A stretch of DNA of 64,000 nt from assembly GCA_035502095.1 (NCBI GenBank), contig DATJUX010000010.1:62001-126000 (forward strand), read 5' to 3'. Source of the stretch: JAKANT01 sp035502095 (GTDB lineage: Bacteria > Pseudomonadota > Gammaproteobacteria > Burkholderiales > Burkholderiaceae_F). The notes under the pieces are model-generated. The model worked only from the letters and a program-made list of their open reading frames with translations, was not told the DNA's origin and ran no database searches. The position numbers and the translations under genes are program-made. Position 1 is the stretch's first letter. Each line of letters begins with the position of its first letter. Below, piece by piece: positions 51,259 through 60,540 of the stretch.

Positions 51259-53328
51259 ATGACCAAGCGACGCCTGTTCGTCACCACCGCCCTGCCGTAT
51301 GCAAACGGCGCGTTTCACATCGGCCACATCATGGAGTACATCCAGGCCGACATCTGGGTGCGGTTCCAGCGCATGCGCGGGCACGAGTTGCACTTCGTCT
51401 GTGCCGACGACGCCCACGGCGCGGCCATCATGATTTCCGCCGAGAAGGCGGGCAAGACGCCGCAGGAATTCGTCGCCGGCATCGCGGCCGGGCGCAAGCG
51501 CTACCTCGACGGCTTCCATATCGAGTTCGATCACTGGCACTCGACCGATTCGCCCGAAAACGTCGAGCTGTCGCAGGGCATCTATCGCAAGCTGAGGCAG
51601 GCCGGCCTCATCTACACGAAGTCGATCCAGCAATTCTTCGACCCGGTGAAGGGCATGTTCCTGTCCGACCGGTACGTCAAGGGAACGTGTCCCAAGTGCG
51701 GCGCCAGGGACCAGTACGGCGATGCGTGCGAGAACTGCAGCAGCGTCTACGCGGCCACCGACCTGATCGACCCGTATTCGGTGCTGTCGGGCGCCAAGCC
51801 CGAGTTGCGCACGTCGGACCATTATTTCTTCAGGCTCTCGGATCCGCAGTGCGTGCAGTTCCTGCGCGAATGGACCGCCAGCGGCAACGCGCATGGCGAG
51901 CCGCGGTTGCAGCCCGAGGTTTACGCGAAGGCGCAGGAGTGGCTCGGCGAGGGCGGCAAGGGACTCGCCGACTGGGACATCTCGCGCGACGCGCCCTACT
52001 TCGGCATACCGATACCGGACACGACGGACAAGTACTTCTACGTCTGGCTGGACGCGCCGATCGGCTACCTGGCAGCGCTGAAGGCCTACTGCGCCAGCAA
52101 GGGCCTCGACTTCGATGCGCTGGTCGATCCCGGCAACGATGTCGAACAGGTCCATTTCATCGGCAAGGACATCATCTACTTCCATGCGCTGTTCTGGCCG
52201 GCGATGCTGAAGTTCGCCGGCCGCAAGGTGCCCGACAACCTGTACGTGCACGGCTTCATCACGGTGAGCGGCGAGAAGATGAGCAAGAGCCGCGGCACCG
52301 GCATCGACCCGTTGAAGTACCTCTCGCTCGGCCTGAACGCGGAGTGGCTGCGCTACTACATCGCGGCCAAGCTCAACGGGCGCGTCGAGGACATCGACTT
52401 CAATCCGGACGACTTCGTGGCGCGCGTCAACAGCGACCTGATCGGCAAGTACGTGAACATCGCGAGCCGCGCCGCGGCATTCATCACCAGATACTTTGAC
52501 GGACGATTGTGCCGCGTGGAAACCGACGGCGGACCAGTGTTCGGCGTTCTAGAGTCGACGCAAGCCGCGAGCGCACGTTTTGCCCGCCTCTATGAGGAGC
52601 GCGAATATGGCCGCGCAATCCGCGAGATCATGACGCTCGCAGATTCCGTGAACGAGTTCTTTGATGAGAGAAAGCCATGGGACCTCGCCAAACGGGGTGC
52701 CAAAGATGATCTGCACGCGGTCTGCAGCTGTGCACTGAACGTCTTTCGCCTCCTGACGATTTACCTAACGCCCGTTCTGCCTCAGCTGGCAAAGCAAGTC
52801 GCCTCGTTCCTCAAGCTTCCGGATCTCACATGGACCGATGCGCAGCGACTCCTGCCCGACGGTCATCAAATCGCTGCATATCGGCACCTGATGACGCGGG
52901 TCGACGCGGCGCAGCTCGACGCGCTGTTCGAGCTTCCCGCACCTCCCGCCGAGGAGAAGACCGTCCCCGGCGGCACGCCGGTCGGCGCCACGATCACGAT
53001 CGACGACTTCGCCAAGGTGGACCTGCGCATCGCGAAGATCGTGGGTGCCGAATACGTCGAGGGCAGCGACAAGCTGCTGCGGCTGACGCTGGACGCCGGC
53101 GAGGGACGCACGCGCAATGTGCTGTCGGGCATCCGCTCGGCTTACAAGCCGGAGGATCTTGTCGGCAAGCTGACGGTGCTGGTCGCCAACCTTGCGCCAC
53201 GCAAGATGAAGTTCGGCGTGAGCGAAGGCATGGTGCTCGCGGCGAGCCACGCCGATGAAAAGGCGAACCCCGGTTTGTACCTGCTCGATCCACACCCCGG
53301 TGCGGTGCCGGGACTGCGCGTGAAGTAG
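51259..53328 (+). CDS. metG: Methionyl-tRNA synthetase
   Basis: 689 residues from ATG 51259. HIGH-type motif FVTTALPYANGAFHIGHIME at the N-terminus; zinc ligands CPKCGARDQYGDACENC near 145; KMSKSRGTGI at about 340; a C-terminal tRNA-binding domain (DFAKVDLRIAKIVGAEYVEG ... LAPRKMKFGVSEGMVLAA) gives dimerisation. From about 52488 to 52890, in the anticodon-binding helical domain, the base composition and codon choice become much more AT-rich (TTT, GAT, AAA, GCA) while the frame stays intact. This looks like a transferred segment. Confidence 0.97.
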   Translation: MTKRRLFVTTALPYANGAFHIGHIMEYIQADIWVRFQRMRGHELHFVCADDAHGAAIMISAEKAGKTPQEFVAGIAAGRKRYLDGFHIEFDHWHSTDSPENVELSQGIYRKLRQAGLIYTKSIQQFFDPVKGMFLSDRYVKGTCPKCGARDQYGDACENCSSVYAATDLIDPYSVLSGAKPELRTSDHYFFRLSDPQCVQFLREWTASGNAHGEPRLQPEVYAKAQEWLGEGGKGLADWDISRDAPYFGIPIPDTTDKYFYVWLDAPIGYLAALKAYCASKGLDFDALVDPGNDVEQVHFIGKDIIYFHALFWPAMLKFAGRKVPDNLYVHGFITVSGEKMSKSRGTGIDPLKYLSLGLNAEWLRYYIAAKLNGRVEDIDFNPDDFVARVNSDLIGKYVNIASRAAAFITRYFDGRLCRVETDGGPVFGVLESTQAASARFARLYEEREYGRAIREIMTLADSVNEFFDERKPWDLAKRGAKDDLHAVCSCALNVFRLLTIYLTPVLPQLAKQVASFLKLPDLTWTDAQRLLPDGHQIAAYRHLMTRVDAAQLDALFELPAPPAEEKTVPGGTPVGATITIDDFAKVDLRIAKIVGAEYVEGSDKLLRLTLDAGEGRTRNVLSGIRSAYKPEDLVGKLTVLVANLAPRKMKFGVSEGMVLAASHADEKANPGLYLLDPHPGAVPGLRVK

Positions 53329-53440
53329 CAGGACAACCCCCAGCACCCCGGCGGCGCGTCCCCGCGCCACGCCGTTCGACCTCTCCCCGATGCATTCCGG
53401 CGGTCGGCGGGTGCGTCGTCCGCTTCGCGCAAGCACCACT

Positions 53441-53463
53441 CGCCCCCCGACAAAGGGGGGGCG
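53441..53463. repeat. GC-rich hairpin after metG
   Basis: CGCCCCCC...GGGGGGGCG with a short ACAAA-type loop, in the 221-bp gap before the DUF1302 gene. Member of the family also seen at 8284, 20692, 23695 and 56852. Possible metG terminator; no T tract. Confidence 0.5.
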
Positions 53464-53499
53464 ATGCAACCGCTTGATTCACAGAATCCCGCCGCAGTC

Positions 53500-53517
53500 C
53501 ACAAGTCACTTTGTGAC
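53500..53517. promoter_or_regulatory. Palindrome upstream of the DUF1302 gene
   Basis: Two overlapping inverted repeats, CACAA...TTGTG and GTCAC-TTT-GTGAC, lie 33-50 bp before the DUF1302 start. Placement suits an operator near the promoter of this operon; the regulator is unknown. Confidence 0.35.
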
Positions 53518-53549
53518 CGGACCAAGAGACACCCACCCGCGGAGAAACT

Positions 53550-55241
53550 GTGAACAAACCTCGACAAAAGAGCGTCCCGGTCCGGACCTGGGCACGCCAT
53601 TGCATCCCCGCTGCGGTCGCCGCCACCTTCGGCGCGATCGTTCCCGGCGCGCAGGCCTTCGAATTCGACACCGGCAATCCCGACTGGTCGGTGCGCTGGG
53701 ACAACACCGGGCGCTTCAACTACGCCATGCGCGTGCAGGGCCGCGACAGCAAGATCGGCAACTCGGCCGTCGCCGACGAAGGCGACTACAGCTTCGATCC
53801 GGGCGAAACCGTGGCGAGACGCTTCGACCTGCTGTCGGAGCTCGACATCGTCTACAACAAGGTGCATGGACTGCGCCTGAGCGGCGCGGCGTGGTACGAC
53901 AACGCCTACAGCGACACGAGCCACTCCAATCCGAACGCGCCGCTCGTCAACATCCCGAGCTACGTCAATCACGAATACAGCTCGTACGTGAAGCGCTACT
54001 ACGAGGGCCCGTCGGGCGAGCTGCTCGATGCGTTCGCGTTCACGCGCCTGGATCTCGGGCCGGTGCCGACCTCGATCAAGATCGGCCGCCACTCGATCTA
54101 CTGGGGCGAGTCGCTCCTGCTCAACGGCAACCTGCACAGCGTCGCGTACGCGCAGAACCCGCTCGATCTGCAGAAGGCCTATGCGACGCCCGGCTCCGAG
54201 GCGAAGGAACTGTTCCGGCCGCTGAACCAGGTGTCGGTGCAGGCGCAGGTCACCGATTCGATCTCGGTTGCCGCGCAGTACATGCTGCAGTGGGAGTCGT
54301 TCCGCTACCCCGAGGGCGGCACCTACCTCGGCCCGGTCGACTTCGCGTTCAACGGACCGGACCGCCAGTTCATCTCGCCCGCGCTCGGCTTCGCGCAGCG
54401 CGGCGATCCGGTCGAGCCGAAACAGAACGGCGACTGGGGGCTTGCGACGCGCTTCAGCCCGCAATGGCTCGACGGCACGTTCGGCGTCTACTACCGCAAC
54501 TACTCCGACAAGCTGCCGCAGACGTTCCTCACCCAGGTCGGCCCCAACATCAGCCGCTACAACCTGATCTACGCCGACAACATCGATCTCTACGGCGTGA
54601 GCTTCGCGAAGAACATCGCGGGCATCAGCCTCGGCAGCGAACTCTCTTACCGCCACAACACGCCGCTCAACAGCCAGGTGCTCGGCATCGCACCCGGATT
54701 GCCCGCGCCGGGCGACACCAAGGGTCCGCGCGGCGACACGTACCACGGCCTGCTGAACGGTATCGGGCAGATCGCCAAGACGCCCGTGTTCGATTCCGCC
54801 ACCTATGCGGTCGAACTGACGTGGTCGCAATGGGCCAAGGTCACCAGCGGCCAGAACCTGTTCTATGCCGAGGGCTTCGCCCCGTGCAACGGCCGCGACA
54901 AATGGGACGGCTGCACGACCAAGAACTACTGGGGCCTCGGCGCCTCGTTCTCGCCGACCTGGTACCAGGTTTGGCCGGGCGTCGATCTTTCCGCGCCGAT
55001 CACCTGGTCGCAGGGAATTTCCGGCAACGCCGCGACGGTCTTCGGCGGCAACCAGGGCAGCGGCAACTACACGTTCGGCGTCGGCGCGGACATCGTCCAG
55101 AAGTACCGCGTCGACCTGAAGTACATCGATTTCCTCGGCCGCTATCGCGACAACGGCACGGCGGTCACCACCCAGAACGGTTTCAACACCCTGCTGAAGG
55201 ATCGCGGCTTCATCAGCCTGACCCTCAAAGCCACAATCTAA
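53550..55241 (+). CDS. DUF1302 outer-membrane beta-barrel protein
   Basis: 563 residues. Signal peptide ends near PGAQA. The mature protein starts FEFDTGNPDWSVRWDNTGRFNYAMRVQ and is rich in alternating aromatic strands (LSELDIVYNKVHGLRLSGAA; SIKIGRHSIYWGESLLLNGN; FGVYYRNYSDKLPQ) ending LKDRGFISLTLKATI, as in porin-like barrels. DUF1302 proteins pair with DUF1329 and RND transporters in clusters for hydrophobic compounds. First gene of the set, 12 nt before DUF1329. Confidence 0.9.
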   Translation: MNKPRQKSVPVRTWARHCIPAAVAATFGAIVPGAQAFEFDTGNPDWSVRWDNTGRFNYAMRVQGRDSKIGNSAVADEGDYSFDPGETVARRFDLLSELDIVYNKVHGLRLSGAAWYDNAYSDTSHSNPNAPLVNIPSYVNHEYSSYVKRYYEGPSGELLDAFAFTRLDLGPVPTSIKIGRHSIYWGESLLLNGNLHSVAYAQNPLDLQKAYATPGSEAKELFRPLNQVSVQAQVTDSISVAAQYMLQWESFRYPEGGTYLGPVDFAFNGPDRQFISPALGFAQRGDPVEPKQNGDWGLATRFSPQWLDGTFGVYYRNYSDKLPQTFLTQVGPNISRYNLIYADNIDLYGVSFAKNIAGISLGSELSYRHNTPLNSQVLGIAPGLPAPGDTKGPRGDTYHGLLNGIGQIAKTPVFDSATYAVELTWSQWAKVTSGQNLFYAEGFAPCNGRDKWDGCTTKNYWGLGASFSPTWYQVWPGVDLSAPITWSQGISGNAATVFGGNQGSGNYTFGVGADIVQKYRVDLKYIDFLGRYRDNGTAVTTQNGFNTLLKDRGFISLTLKATI

Positions 55242-55253
55242 GGAGACTTGATC

Positions 55254-56603
55254 ATGACCCCCACCCTGAAATCGCTCGCCGGCCTCGTGGCCGCGGCGTG
55301 CGTCGTGCAGGCGCACGCCGCGATCACCGCCGACGAGGCCAAGGCGCTCGGCACGACGCTCACGCCGATCGGCGCCGAAAAGGCTGGCAACAAGGACGGC
55401 ACGATTCCCGAGTACACCGGCGGGCTGACGACGCCGCCGGCGAGCTTCAAGGCCGGTTCCGGCATCCGGCCGAATCCGTTCGCCGACGAGAAGCCGCGGC
55501 TGACGATCGACGCCAAGAACATGGCGCAATACGCCGACAAGCTCACCGAGGGCACCAAGGCGCTGCTGCAGAAGTACCCGAGCTACCGGGTCGACGTCTT
55601 CCCGACGCATCGCACGGTGGCGTTTCCGAAGTTCGTGACCGACAACACCGTCAAGAACGCCACCAAGGCGAAGACCAGCAACGACGGGCGCTCGATCGAA
55701 GGCGCACACGCCGGTTTCCCGTTCCCGATCCCCAAGACCGGATACGAGGCGATGTGGAACCACCTCGTGCGGTTCAACGGCCAGAGTTATGAAGCCAAGT
55801 ACCGCAACCTGAGCGTGGACGCGAGCGGCCGCCCGACGCTTTCCACCGAAGGCGTGAGCGTCCAGGAATACCCGTTCTGGGACGAGACGAAGACGACGGC
55901 GGACACCTTCTGGCGCATCAAGCTCACGTACACGGGACCTGCGCGCCGCGCCGGCGAAGCGCTGCTGATCGTCGATCCGCTCGACATCGGCCAGAAGGAT
56001 CGGCGCGCGTGGAGCTATCTGCCGGGCCAGCGGCGCGTGAAGGTCGCGCCGGATTTCGCGTTCGACACGCCCAATCCCGGCACCGCCGGCGCCACGACGT
56101 TCGACGACACGTTCATCTTCAACGGCTCGATGGATCGTTTCGACTTCAAGCTGGTCGGCAGGAAGGAGATGCTGGTCCCGTACAACGCGTACGCGGCGGT
56201 GTACCAGGCGAAGCAGGACGAGCTGCTCAAGCCGAACCACCTGAACCCGGACTTCGTGCGCTGGGAGCTGCATCGCGTCTGGGTGGTCGAGGCCACGCTG
56301 CGCGAGGGCAAGCGCCACGTCTACAGCAAGCGGACGTTCTACCTCGACGAGGATTCGTGGGCGGCGCTCGCTTCCGACGAATACGACGCGCGCGGCCAGC
56401 TCTATCGCGCCGGCTTCGCCTACATGGCGCCGAGCTACGACGTGCCCGCTCCGTACACCGACATGTTCGGCCACTACGACCTGATCGCGCGGCTCTACTC
56501 CGTGACCGGCTTCATCGCCGAGACCGGCGGCCTGCGCCTGACGAAGCCGATGGCCGATCGCGAGTGGACCGCCGACTCGCTGGCGGGCGCTGGTATCCGC
56601 TAG
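55254..56603 (+). CDS. DUF1329 exported protein
   Basis: 449 residues from ATG 55254; AGGAGA lies 8 nt before it, which decides against the in-frame TTG 6 nt upstream. Signal peptide MTPTLKSLAGLVAAACVVQAHA. Mature domain begins ITADEAKALGTTLTPIGAEK and contains GTIPEYTGGLTTPP, GYEAMWNHLVRFNGQSYEA and RRAWSYLPGQRRVKVAPD, all standard. The fold is thought to resemble lipid-binding LolA/LolB-like periplasmic proteins. Works with the neighbouring barrel. Confidence 0.92.
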   Translation: MTPTLKSLAGLVAAACVVQAHAAITADEAKALGTTLTPIGAEKAGNKDGTIPEYTGGLTTPPASFKAGSGIRPNPFADEKPRLTIDAKNMAQYADKLTEGTKALLQKYPSYRVDVFPTHRTVAFPKFVTDNTVKNATKAKTSNDGRSIEGAHAGFPFPIPKTGYEAMWNHLVRFNGQSYEAKYRNLSVDASGRPTLSTEGVSVQEYPFWDETKTTADTFWRIKLTYTGPARRAGEALLIVDPLDIGQKDRRAWSYLPGQRRVKVAPDFAFDTPNPGTAGATTFDDTFIFNGSMDRFDFKLVGRKEMLVPYNAYAAVYQAKQDELLKPNHLNPDFVRWELHRVWVVEATLREGKRHVYSKRTFYLDEDSWAALASDEYDARGQLYRAGFAYMAPSYDVPAPYTDMFGHYDLIARLYSVTGFIAETGGLRLTKPMADREWTADSLAGAGIR

Positions 56604-56704
56604 TACCGCATCGAAGCAACGCCTGCCCGGACACATCACTCCGCGGCCGCCGCAATCCGGGCAGGATCCCCCCGGCGGCCGCACCTCCTCTCATCCGGAG
56701 TCTC

Positions 56705-56742
56705 GTCATTCCGAGCCGCAGCCGAGGAATCTCGGCCTTCGA
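56705..56742 (+). repeat. Dispersed intergenic repeat, second copy
   Basis: GTCATTCCGAGCCGCAG, then CCGAGGAATCTCGGCCTTCG; nearly the same as the minus-strand element in the gcvT-gcvH spacer at 11711-11746. Contains a small hairpin CCGAGgaatCTCGG. Confidence 0.6.
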
Positions 56743-56754
56743 AAGCCAAGGGCT

Positions 56755-56830
56755 CTTGACGCGGATTTCCGCGGATGAACGCGGATCGCGCAGTCACTGT
56801 GATCCGCGCAATCCGCGTCTGTCTTTTTTT
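56755..56830 (+). terminator. Repeat-type hairpin terminator after DUF1329
   Basis: ACGCGGAT...ATCCGCGT arms with an inner GCGGAT/ATCCGC pair, followed by TCTGTC and seven T. Same module as 47203-47256. This would end the DUF1302-DUF1329 message before the YCF48 gene. Confidence 0.7.
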
Positions 56831-56851
56831 CCAGCCGCCGATTGCGCGCTC

Positions 56852-56870
56852 TCCCCCCGGGCAAGGGGGG
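56852..56870. repeat. GC-rich hairpin upstream of the YCF48-like gene
   Basis: CCCCCC...GGGGGG around GGGCAA-type loop, 70 bp before the start. Fifth copy of this hairpin type. The 337-bp gap 56604-56940 holds only repeats and no gene. Confidence 0.45.
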
Positions 56871-56940
56871 TGTCGCGGGGAGGGGCGAAATCGAGAATGC
56901 CGCACCGTCCAACCACAACGCCGACACAGCGCCCGCCACC

Positions 56941-58020
56941 ATGTTCAAACTCAATCGCTCGCTGGCCGTCGCGGCCGGTTGCGTCGCGTTGGCGGCCGTC
57001 GCGGCCGCGGCCGACACCGGTTGGCGCGACGTTCTCGATACACCGGCAGCCAAGAGCCCGCTCGCGGCGCGCACGCTCGTGAACGGCCTGGCAAGCGCCG
57101 GCAAGCGTTTCGTCGCCGTCGGCAACCGCGGCCACGTTCTGCTCTCCGACGACGCCGGCAAGACCTGGCAGCAGGCCGAGGTCCCGGTGAGTTCGGACCT
57201 CGTCGCGGTGTCGTTCCCGAGCGCCACCACCGGCTGGGCAGTCGGACACGATGGGATCGTTCTGCACTCGACCGATGCGGGCGCGACCTGGACCCGCCGG
57301 CTCGACGGCGTGCGCGCCGGCGAGGCGATGGTCGAGTACTACACGCGCGAGCAGGACGGCGCGCTGGCCGCGGATCCCAAACACGCCGCCGCCGTGCTCG
57401 AAGATGCAAGGCGGTTCGCCGCGCAGGGCGACGAGAACCCGTTCCTCGACGTCTGGTTCGAGAACGAGATGAGCGGCTATGTCGTCGGCGCCTTCGGCCT
57501 CGTGCTGCACACGACCGACGGCGGCAAGACGTGGCAGCCCATGCTGCACGCGGTCGACAATCCGAAGGCCCTGCACCTCTACGCCGTGCGTGGCATCGGC
57601 GCGGACGTGTACATCGCCGGCGAACAGGGACTCCTGCTCAAGCTCGACCGCGCGAGCGGCCGCTTCCGCGCCCTCGAGCTGCCCTACAAGGGCACGCTGT
57701 TCGGCGCGATCGGCAACTCGCGCGCGCTGGTCGTGTTCGGACTCCGCGGCACCGTGTTGCGCAGCGCCGACAGCGGGCGCACGTGGCAGACGGTCGACAC
57801 CGGCGTGCAGGCGGGACTCACCGCCGGCACGCTCGACGCCGACGGCCGCTTCGTCATCGTCAGCCAAGCTGGCCACGTGCTTGTGAGCCGCGACGAGGGG
57901 GCGACCTTCAAGCTCGCGCAAGTCGAACGCCCGCTGCCGGCCGCGGCCGTCATCGGCGTCGCCCAGAACACGGTGCTGGTCGGCGGACCGCGCGGCATCC
58001 AGACACAAACGCTGCCATAG
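56941..58020 (+). CDS. YCF48-like beta-propeller exported protein
   Basis: 359 residues with signal peptide MFKLNRSLAVAAGCVALAAV. Repeats of the BNR/YCF48 kind recur: LLSDDAGKTWQQAEVP, LHSTDAGATWTRR, LHTTDGGKTWQPM, LRSADSGRTWQTV and LVSRDEGATFKLAQ, making a seven-bladed propeller. It is a periplasmic assembly factor or partner, here 27 nt ahead of the RND gene. The same gene order (DUF1302, DUF1329, YCF48, RND) is common in proteobacteria. Confidence 0.9.
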   Translation: MFKLNRSLAVAAGCVALAAVAAAADTGWRDVLDTPAAKSPLAARTLVNGLASAGKRFVAVGNRGHVLLSDDAGKTWQQAEVPVSSDLVAVSFPSATTGWAVGHDGIVLHSTDAGATWTRRLDGVRAGEAMVEYYTREQDGALAADPKHAAAVLEDARRFAAQGDENPFLDVWFENEMSGYVVGAFGLVLHTTDGGKTWQPMLHAVDNPKALHLYAVRGIGADVYIAGEQGLLLKLDRASGRFRALELPYKGTLFGAIGNSRALVVFGLRGTVLRSADSGRTWQTVDTGVQAGLTAGTLDADGRFVIVSQAGHVLVSRDEGATFKLAQVERPLPAAAVIGVAQNTVLVGGPRGIQTQTLP

Positions 58021-58047
58021 CAGCCACGACAGGACCAGGAGACCACC

Positions 58048-60498
58048 ATGCACGGCGCGCCCGCATCCGCAGACCTGCCCGTTTCGAGCACGCTCGAGCA
58101 CTTCGACCGCAACTCGGGCTCGCGCCTCGAGCGGCTGGTCTTCAACCACCGGGTGGTCGTGATCGTCGCCTGCGCGGTCCTCACGGTCGCGCTCGGCATC
58201 GCCGCCGGGCTGCGCCTGACGCTGAACGCGAGCTTCGAGAAGATGATCCCGCGCAGCCATCCGTACATCCAGAACTACCTCGAGAACCGCAACGATCTGC
58301 GCGCGCTCGGCAACTCGCTGCGCGTGGTGGTCGAGAACACGCGAGGCGACATCTACGATCCGAAGTACCTCAACGCGCTGCGCCAGATCAGCGACGAACT
58401 CGTGCTGACGCCCGGCGTCGACCGCGCCTGGGTCAAGTCGCTGTGGACGCCCGCGGTGCGGTGGACCGAGGTGACCGAGGAGGGATTCCGCGGCGGCCCG
58501 GTGATGCCCGACAACTACGACGGTTCGCCGCAGGCGATCGAGCAACTGCGCGGCAACATCGCCCGCTCGGGCATCGTCGGCAACCTGGTCGGCAACAACT
58601 TCAAGTCGACCATGATCGTCGTGCCGCTGCTCGACCAGGACCCGACCACCGGCCAGCGCATCGACTACCGCCAGCTTTCCAAGCGCATCGAGGCGATCCG
58701 CGCGCAAGCCGAGGGCGCGAGCGGCGGCGCGGTCGGCGTGCACGTGATCGGCTTCGCCAAGCTGGTCGGCGACCTCATCGACGGCATGTTCCAGGTGGCA
58801 CTGTACTTCGGCGTCGCCGCGCTGATCGCGGCGTTGATCATCTACGCTTACACGCGCTGCGTGCGCAGCACCGCGCTCGTTATCGCCTGCTCGCTGGTGG
58901 CAGTGGCCTGGCAGCTTGGCCTGGTGGCGCTGCTCGGATTCGAGCTCGACCCGTACTCGATCCTGGTGCCGTTCCTCGTCTTCGCGATCGGCGTTTCGCA
59001 CGGCGCGCAGAAGATGAACGGAATCATGCAGGACATCGGCCGCGGCGCGCACCGCCTGGTGGCCGCCCGCTTCACGTTTCGCCGCCTTTTCCTGGCCGGG
59101 CTGACGGCGCTGCTCGCCGATGCGGTCGGCTTCGCGGTGCTGATGGTGATCGACATCCCGGTCATCAAGGACCTGGCGCTCACCGCGAGCATCGGCGTGG
59201 CGGTGCTCATCCTCACCAACCTGATCCTGCTGCCGGTGCTGCTGTCGTACCTCGGGGTCAGCGCGGCGGCGGCCCGGCGCGCGCTGGCATCGGCAGACGG
59301 CAGGCACCACGGCCTCGTCGACCGCGTCATGGGTACGCTGGAGCGCTTCGTCGAGCGCCGCTGGGCGATCGGCGCCGGCGCCGGCGCGGCGGCACTCGCC
59401 CTGGGCGGCTTCATCGTGAGCACGCACCTGAAGATCGGCGACCTCGACCCGGGCGCGCCCGAGTTGCGGCCGGACTCGCGCTACAACCGCGACAACGCCT
59501 ACATCACGGCCAACTACTCGCTGTCGAGCGACCAGTTCGCGGTGATCGTGAAGACCGCGAAGGAAGGCTGCCTGAAGTACGCCACGCTGATCGAAGCCGA
59601 CCGGCTCGCCTGGTCGCTGCAGCAGGCGCCGGGCGTGCAGACGACCGTGGCCCTGACCAACGCCGTGCGCCAGATCACCGCCGGCAGCTATGAAGGCAGC
59701 CCGAAGTGGCTGACGATCGCGCGCAACCAGGACGTGCTGAACTACGGCGCCCAGCAGGCGAGCGTCAACAACCCGGACCTGTTCAACACCGAGTGCTCGG
59801 TCATGCCGGTGATCGCCTATCTCGCCGACCACCGTGCCGAAACGCTCGATCGCGTCGTCAAGACGGCCGGCGACTTCGCGGCCGCCCACAGCAACGACGA
59901 GCGCAAGTTCCTGCTCGCGGCCGGCAGCGCCGGCATCGAGGCGGCCACCAACATCGTCGTGCGCAAGGCCTGGACCGAAATGCTGCTGCTGGTCTACGCG
60001 GCCGTGGTGGTGCTGTGCTTCATCACGTTCCGCAGCTGGCGCGCCGTGGTGGTGGCGGTCGTGCCGCTGGTCATCACGTCGATCCTGTGCGAGGCGCTGA
60101 TGGTATGGCTCGGCATCGGCGTCAAGGTGGCGACGCTGCCGGTGATCGCACTCGGCGTGGGCATCGGCATCGACTACGCGCTGTACCTGCTCTCGGTGCA
60201 GCTGGCGCAGCAGCGGCTGGGCCTGTCGCTGGCGGAGTCCTACCGGCGCACGCTGCAGTTCACCGGCAAGGTGGTGGCGCTGGTGGGCATCACGCTCGCG
60301 GCCGGCGTGGTCACGTGGGCGCTTTCGCCGATCAAGTTCCAGGCCGACATGGGCATCCTGCTGGCGTTCATGTTCATCTGGAACATGATCGGCGCGGTGG
60401 TGCTGATTCCGGCGTTATCCTACTTTCTGCTGACACCCCGCGCGCGATCGGTGAAGCCGCTCGCGGGCGGGCCCGCTCCGGCGGCCGTCGCGCACTGA
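58048..60498 (+). CDS. RND/MMPL-family exporter
   Basis: 816 residues with about 12 transmembrane helices in two halves. The first TM lies near 30-50 (VVVIVACAVLTVALGIAAGL). Large periplasmic loops follow it and again after about 430. Mid-membrane segments include LTALLADAVGFAVLMVIDIP and GVGIGIDYALYLLSVQLAQQ, the family's G-x-x-x-D-Y/F-like proton-relay region. Single-protein hydrophobe transporters of this class lack AcrA partners. Likely moves a lipid-like compound with DUF1329 and DUF1302. Confidence 0.92.
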   Translation: MHGAPASADLPVSSTLEHFDRNSGSRLERLVFNHRVVVIVACAVLTVALGIAAGLRLTLNASFEKMIPRSHPYIQNYLENRNDLRALGNSLRVVVENTRGDIYDPKYLNALRQISDELVLTPGVDRAWVKSLWTPAVRWTEVTEEGFRGGPVMPDNYDGSPQAIEQLRGNIARSGIVGNLVGNNFKSTMIVVPLLDQDPTTGQRIDYRQLSKRIEAIRAQAEGASGGAVGVHVIGFAKLVGDLIDGMFQVALYFGVAALIAALIIYAYTRCVRSTALVIACSLVAVAWQLGLVALLGFELDPYSILVPFLVFAIGVSHGAQKMNGIMQDIGRGAHRLVAARFTFRRLFLAGLTALLADAVGFAVLMVIDIPVIKDLALTASIGVAVLILTNLILLPVLLSYLGVSAAAARRALASADGRHHGLVDRVMGTLERFVERRWAIGAGAGAAALALGGFIVSTHLKIGDLDPGAPELRPDSRYNRDNAYITANYSLSSDQFAVIVKTAKEGCLKYATLIEADRLAWSLQQAPGVQTTVALTNAVRQITAGSYEGSPKWLTIARNQDVLNYGAQQASVNNPDLFNTECSVMPVIAYLADHRAETLDRVVKTAGDFAAAHSNDERKFLLAAGSAGIEAATNIVVRKAWTEMLLLVYAAVVVLCFITFRSWRAVVVAVVPLVITSILCEALMVWLGIGVKVATLPVIALGVGIGIDYALYLLSVQLAQQRLGLSLAESYRRTLQFTGKVVALVGITLAAGVVTWALSPIKFQADMGILLAFMFIWNMIGAVVLIPALSYFLLTPRARSVKPLAGGPAPAAVAH

Positions 60499-60540
60499 AC
60501 CGCCTCGGCCCGCAGCGCCACCTCTCATGGGAGCCAAGCC

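Noticed and set aside
53142..56684. Minus-strand open frame of about 1180 codons
   Set aside because: It mirrors the DUF1302 and DUF1329 genes, is Arg/Val/Asp-rich and lacks any motif or start signal.
56794..59889. Minus-strand open frame of about 1030 codons
   Set aside because: Antisense of the YCF48-like and RND genes; composition bias only.
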